Below, piece after piece: positions 10,301 through 16,300 of a stretch of DNA of 16,474 nucleotides (positions within the stretch are counted from its first letter, which is position 1; the number at the start of each line of letters is the position of its first letter). The notes below the pieces were generated by a model. The model was not told the origin of the DNA. It was given only the letters and a program-made list of their open reading frames with translations, and searched no databases. The position numbers and the translations under genes are program-made. The DNA is taken from contig JAADFV010000436.1 in assembly GCA_013152695.1 (NCBI GenBank), forward strand, positions 1-16,474. Reading direction: 5' to 3'. Origin of the DNA: Chloroflexota bacterium (GTDB lineage Bacteria > Chloroflexota > Anaerolineae > J102).

Positions 10301-13300
10301 CGCCTCTGTTGCAATACCATCTGGATGAGCCCCAACATGCCACCACCTTCGACAACGAAGCCGATGAAAATCATGAGGGACTTTGCAGCGGCCAAGCCTG
10401 CCCGCAGGTGGGCTTTGGCATAGCCGGGCAACTGGGTACAGCCGCCCAATTTGATGGCATCAACGACGGCATCAACATCGCGCAAAGCGCCAACTTGAAC
10501 CTGAGTCGCTTCACCATCGGCCTCTGGGTCATGCCCACGGCCACCAGCCAGCAATGGCAGACCCTGGTGGCCAAGGACGGCGGCTGGAATTACTACAATT
10601 TCGGCCTTTTCCTGAAACCCGAGACGCTCCTGCCCGAACTGAAGATCGGGCGGGCAGGTTGCATGAGCTGGGAGAATCTCACCGCTGAAACGCCGCTGAT
10701 TCAGAACATCTGGAATCATGTGATGGCCACGTACGATGGCCAGAATATGGTGCTCTACATCAATGGCAATCCTCAGGGATCCAAGTCCCTGGCGCAAGCG
10801 ACCCTCTGCTCCAACATGAGCCCCATCACCATGGGCAATATTTCCTACGGCGGTACGCCCACGAATGGGCCTTTCGCCGGCCGCCTTGACGAAGTAACCC
10901 TCTACGACCGGGCACTGTCGCCGCGAGAAATTCGCGCCATTTTCCTCTATCAGAACAAGTGGGTAGAGCAGCGACAGAATCACAACATCACGGTGGACGG
11001 CGAGCCCCCCACAGCAAGCCTGACCGTGCCCTACTCCCACTGGGCCAACCGTGACCTGCAGGTGCTAATCACAGCCCATGATGAGACGTCGGGCGTGGAC
11101 AAAGTGGAGTTTGGGATGAAACGTTTGGGCCAGACCATGCGCTGGCAGGAGGCGCCGCCCTGCGTGGATGCCAGCGGGGGTGCCTGGTGCCCCACCTTCA
11201 CCCCCGACGCCGAGGGCCAGGGAACCTATGTGCTCCGGGCTCTTGTCACCGACAAAGTGGGGCATCAAACCCTTTCTGAACAGGTGACCCTTTATGTCGA
11301 CGACGCGCCACCTCAAGCCAACTTTGACTTCGCGGTCAACGCGCGTATCGACGCCTATCGCCATCCTACCCGCGCCCGCACCTGGGTGCTGCCCCTCAGT
11401 GGCACCTTGAACGACGCCCCCCAGACTGTGGTGGGCAGCGGCGTGGATACGACGGCCGTGCGTCTCACCCTCTATCATGCCAACGGCGGCGTTGCCGGGC
11501 CCGCGGACCAGGTCGTCACCGTTTCCGGCGGCGCCTGGCATATCGACTACCTTCTCAACGACGCCGATCCTTCCGGCCAATACACCCTCCAGCTTACCAT
11601 CCCCGATCAGGTCGCGAGCCTTCCCGGCCTGCCCCAGGCGGAGGTGGATCACCACACCGCCCAGACTGGACGCTCCCTGCAGGTGGATGCAGCGCCCCCC
11701 GCCACAGCCCTGGATCTGGCCAGCCTGCCTGCCGATGTTATCACCGACACCCTGAGCTTTAGCGGCGACGCCACAGAACAACCCGTGCCCGTGCAGGTCA
11801 GCTGGACTACGCCCGCAGGACTCGGCGACCAGGTGGGAGTGCAGATCCGCTGCAACGGCATCCTCCGCTACCGGGCTCCGGCCGGGAGTTTCGCCGCTGA
11901 ATCTGCAGAGTACAACTGGCAGGGACGCGTGCACCAGGGTGCAGACTGCCGCATCAATGTCTCAGGCGTGACTATCTCGGGAGATGTCAGCGTTTGCGGC
12001 AAGCAGGTGCAAAGCTGGTCTGGCCAAAATATCCCCTTCGTCGCCTCTTCCAATGCCTGCCCCACGCCGGTGATTGGCGCGGGCGTCGCCAGTGTCCAGT
12101 CCGAATTCGTCACGACCCTGCCTGGCTCGCCCTTCTTCAACGAGATCCCGCCCCAAGATGAAACCCTGCATTTTGCCTTCGAGGACACCCCCGACCGCCA
12201 GGGCAATCTGATTTTCCGGGACATTTCGGGGCAAGGACACGATGGTTCCTGCAAAGTTAGTCGTTGCCCGCAGATGGGACAACCGGGCCCCGTCAGCAAC
12301 GCCGCCCTATTCGACGGCAGCAACGATCGCATCACCATTTCCCCCTGGCCCGCATCCCCAGACAGCGCCTTCACCCTGTCAGCGTGGATACGTCCCACGC
12401 GCAAACGAGGGGGCATCCTCGCCAAAAATGGCGAGTACAGACTGTACCTGGCCAAAAATGGCGATCTTAAGTTTGTTGTTTACACCTCTCTCGGCTGGCA
12501 AGGACTAAATACCGGCTTCAAGCCTCCTTTGAATCAATGGTCTCATGTGGCCGTTGCCCACGAGTCCACCTCTGTCGTTATTTATGTCAACGGCTCACCC
12601 ATTTACAACGGCGTCCTTGCCAACATGCGTCACAACCAGACCTCCCCCGTGGTCATCGGCGGCATCCCCGGCAGCCCCGCCCTGCAGTTCACCGGTGCCA
12701 TGGATGAAGTGCGTATCTTCGCTCGCGCCCTCACAGCCACGGAGATTCGTTCCCTCTACCTGGGCGCCAATCCCGTGCTACATTTGCCCCTGGATGCCCC
12801 TTGGATGCAAGATGGCGATGTTCTGGAGGATGTCTCGGGCAGGGAACACCATGGTCTCCTGCAAACGGGTGAAGAAGTCAACAAGGCTGCACCTGGTCGT
12901 ATCGGGCCCCACGCCCTCACCTTCGATGGGGTAGACGACCATGTCACGGTGCCCGACGCGCCCGATCTAGACCTGGATACGTTCACCATCAGCCTCTGGC
13001 TGAACCCCCAGTCTGCCGGCAACAACAACCAGGCTCATCCTCTGGTCGACAAAGGATTGAACTATGGCCTCTACCTGGATCAAAAGGGTGGCTACGCCTC
13101 CTTCCGCCTTACGAAAGCCGATTGCAGCACCGTCCACTGGCTCTTCAGTCCTGCCCTCAGCTTCAACCGCTGGCATCATCTCGTAGCTGCTTATGATGGC
13201 GCCTACGCCTATCTTTATGTCGATGGCTGGCAGGCGCAGAAAAAGGCGATCAGTGGCCAGTTGTGCCAGAACAATGATCCATTGCGGATCGCCAGCCCCT

Positions 13301-16300
13301 TCTACCGGGGAATGATCGACGACGTGCGGATTTATCCGCGCGGTTTGGACACGAACGAAGTCCAGGCCCTCTTGCAAGAACGATGGCAGGACGCCGCGGT
13401 TCGCGTGGCCAACGGTGGGCAGAGTGCCTCCTGGGAGGAAACAGTACCCTCAGGTTTGGAAGGTGCTTATCAGTTGAATGTTCGGGGCCAGGATGCTGCG
13501 GGTCATCTCGATGACAGCGCGGACACGAAACGCCTTTGGAACGGCAACATCGATACCCTCGCCCCACGCCTGACGTTCACACGCGCAGTGACGGCAGAGG
13601 GCGATCTCTATCGGGTCACGGCGCAGGACTTCAATCTGGGTGAAGAGGGCTTCAACTCACCCTGCGGCGCCGGGGTTATCGACCAACGCACCTACTTCCA
13701 GTCGCCCTGGTTGAAAACCATGCAGAAAAACATGGCACCGCAACTCTACGGACTTTCTGTGGCCTGTGTCGTGCCAGCCAGCGCCAAACAGGGTGAGATC
13801 GGCTCTTTCGATACCCCTGGTCTGGCCAATGATGTCGCCATTTCCGGTACGCTGGCATTGATAGCTGACAGCCAGTCAGGCCTGCAACTGATCGACATTT
13901 CCGATCCCACCCTGCCCACAGCCATCTCCGACCTGAGCGTGAGCAGCGTCCAGAATATCCGCGCCGTGGCCCTGGGCAGCGGCGGCGCACCGCAATCCCC
14001 CACCCCCACACCAACCTCCACACCCACGCCCACAGCGACACCGACCGCAACCCCCACGCCTACGTTGACCCCGACAAACACACCCACCCCCACAGCAACA
14101 CCGACCACCACGCCCACAGCCACGGCCACCCCGACGACGCCCCCCGACGACCGCCCTGATCTCCAGGTTACCTACCTCACCACGGAGCCCTTCACCCCCA
14201 AAGCTTACGAATCATTTGTCATCAGCGCCACTGTAGAAAACCAGGGCAACACCGCCGCTTCCGGCTTCGATGTCAGCTTCTATATCGATACCATTCCCGT
14301 CGATTGCGACGAAGGCGGCACGCAAAACCTCTATGCCCGCGTCGATTACCTCGCTGCCGGCGCCACGACGGTAGTCACTGCCACCCATTCGGGGCTGCCT
14401 GCAGACTTCCACGACCTTAGCGCCCAGGCCGATAGCGGCTGCGCCGTGGCCGAGACCAACGAAGCCAACAACATCTATGGCCCCATAGACCTGCCGGTTG
14501 TCGCCCCAGATCTGGTCGTAACCAGCATCACCGCGGATCCAGACACCGTCGAGTCGGGAGCGCCCTTCACCTTGACCGTGTCGGTGCGCAATCTGGGAGA
14601 GGACGAGGCGGGGACTTTCCAGGTTGGGCTCTTCCAGGATGTGGCTCCTCCCCAGACCTGTCAGGACTTCCTCTCAGCCATCCAGACCCAGACGGTTTCT
14701 GGCCTGACTCCTTACGAATCTCGCACATTAATCTTCCAATACAGCGGCCCCCTCACAGATGGCGACCACAATTTTTGGGCCGAAGTGGATATCGACTGCG
14801 TAGTCGAGGAGTCCAACGAAGAGAACAACACGGGCGGTCCCGCCACGGTCACGGTCATCAGCCCTACGCCCACGACTACCCCCACACCCACCATCACCCC
14901 CACGCCCGACTATCGGCCCGATTTCACCATCACCAGTCTCGTTGCTAACCCCGCCTCTCTGGCATTGAACCAGTCTTATCAGGTCACCTACACCCTCACC
15001 AATCTCGGCTCCGGTGGCGGTGGCAGTTTGGACGTGGCCGTCTACTATGACCATGTTCCCACCTCTTGCGACGGCGGCAATGCCCCCGATGCTTCTCCTG
15101 ACTTCGTTATAAGCCCCCTCCCAGGGGAAAGCGTCGTGGTGACAGCCACCCATGCCGGATACACCACCGCCGGTGCGCACAGCATCTACGCCCAGGTGGA
15201 CACCTACTGCGTGGAAACCGAGCGTAATGAGGATAACAACATCGCCGGACCGATTACGGTGACGGTCAGCGCCCTGGCCTCCAGCCAGCAAGCTGAAGCC
15301 AACAGCCTTGCTCGCGCGGCCTCGGGCCCCTATGCCTACGCCTACATCGCTGATGCTTCCTACGGCCTGCGCATCATCGATATCACCGATCCCGCCCATC
15401 CCTTCCAGGTGGGTTCCCTCCCCATCAGCGGCAACCCTCAGGACCTTGTGCTGGACGGGGACACAGTCTATCTGGTGGCCCAATCTACCGGCCTGCATGT
15501 CATTGACATATCCAACCCCGGCTATCCCGCCTTACTCGGCTCTCTCCTCACCGCCCCTGTGTCCAAGGGCGTAGCCGTGGCAGGCAACCTGGCGTTTGTC
15601 GCCGCGGGGCACGCTGGCTTGAAGATCGTCGATGTCGCCGATCCCGTCCACCCGCAACTGCTCGGAGGCTTCGATACCCCCGTTTTCGCCCGTGGAATCG
15701 CAGTCGACGGCAATACAGCCTACGTTGCCGATGGCGCCAGCCTACAGATTATCGACGTCTCCCAGCCTACCTCACCCTCGCTGCTCGGTTCGTTGAGTAC
15801 GACGGGATGGATGAAGGATGTCAAGGTGGTGGGGAGCAATGCCTATCTAGCCAACGGCAACATGGATTTGGCGGTGGTGGATGTCTCAGACCCCGCTCAT
15901 CCCACCCTGTTGAATGAATTCCGCACGCCAGGCTACGCCAACGGCGTCGATATCGATGGCGACCTCGCCTTCCTGGCCTCCGGACAAAAAGGACTCCGCA
16001 TCATCAACCATAACGGGCTTAGCGAAGCGCGGGCAACCGCCTGTGACACTGCCGGCCACTGCACTACCGCCACGATGCCGATCCTTGCCGCACAATCCCA
16101 GAATTCAGCCGCCGCACTGCGAATTGCCCAATCCTCCCCCTCCGTCTCCTTCTCCGGCCCACCGACCTTGCTGGATAGCACAGCCCCCGTTTCGGTCACT
16201 GGTCGCGCTACAGGCGCCAGCCTGCAAACCCTGACCGTCACCGCCGACGGACTGCCCCTCACCACCCATGACTGGCAGGTAGGCGTCGATGAAAACACCT

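Noticed and set aside
10159..11934. Two long minus-strand open frames (10159-11040 and 11065-11934)
   Set aside because: They lie opposite LamG 3C/LamG 5 and the Ig domains. Their translations show no domain or ribosome site, while the plus strand has clear domains throughout.
7105..13380. LamG array as recent tandem duplication or CRISPR-like DNA repeat
   Set aside because: The domains share protein motifs only; the DNA copies are strongly diverged and unevenly spaced.
13746..14129. Minus-strand frame with a VGVGVAVGV repeat protein
   Set aside because: It is the antisense reading of the Pro-Thr hexamer tract, not a silk-like or membrane protein.
14728..15498. Minus-strand frame of 256 codons
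   Set aside because: It is antisense to CARDB 2-3 and the LVIVD blades, without recognisable features.
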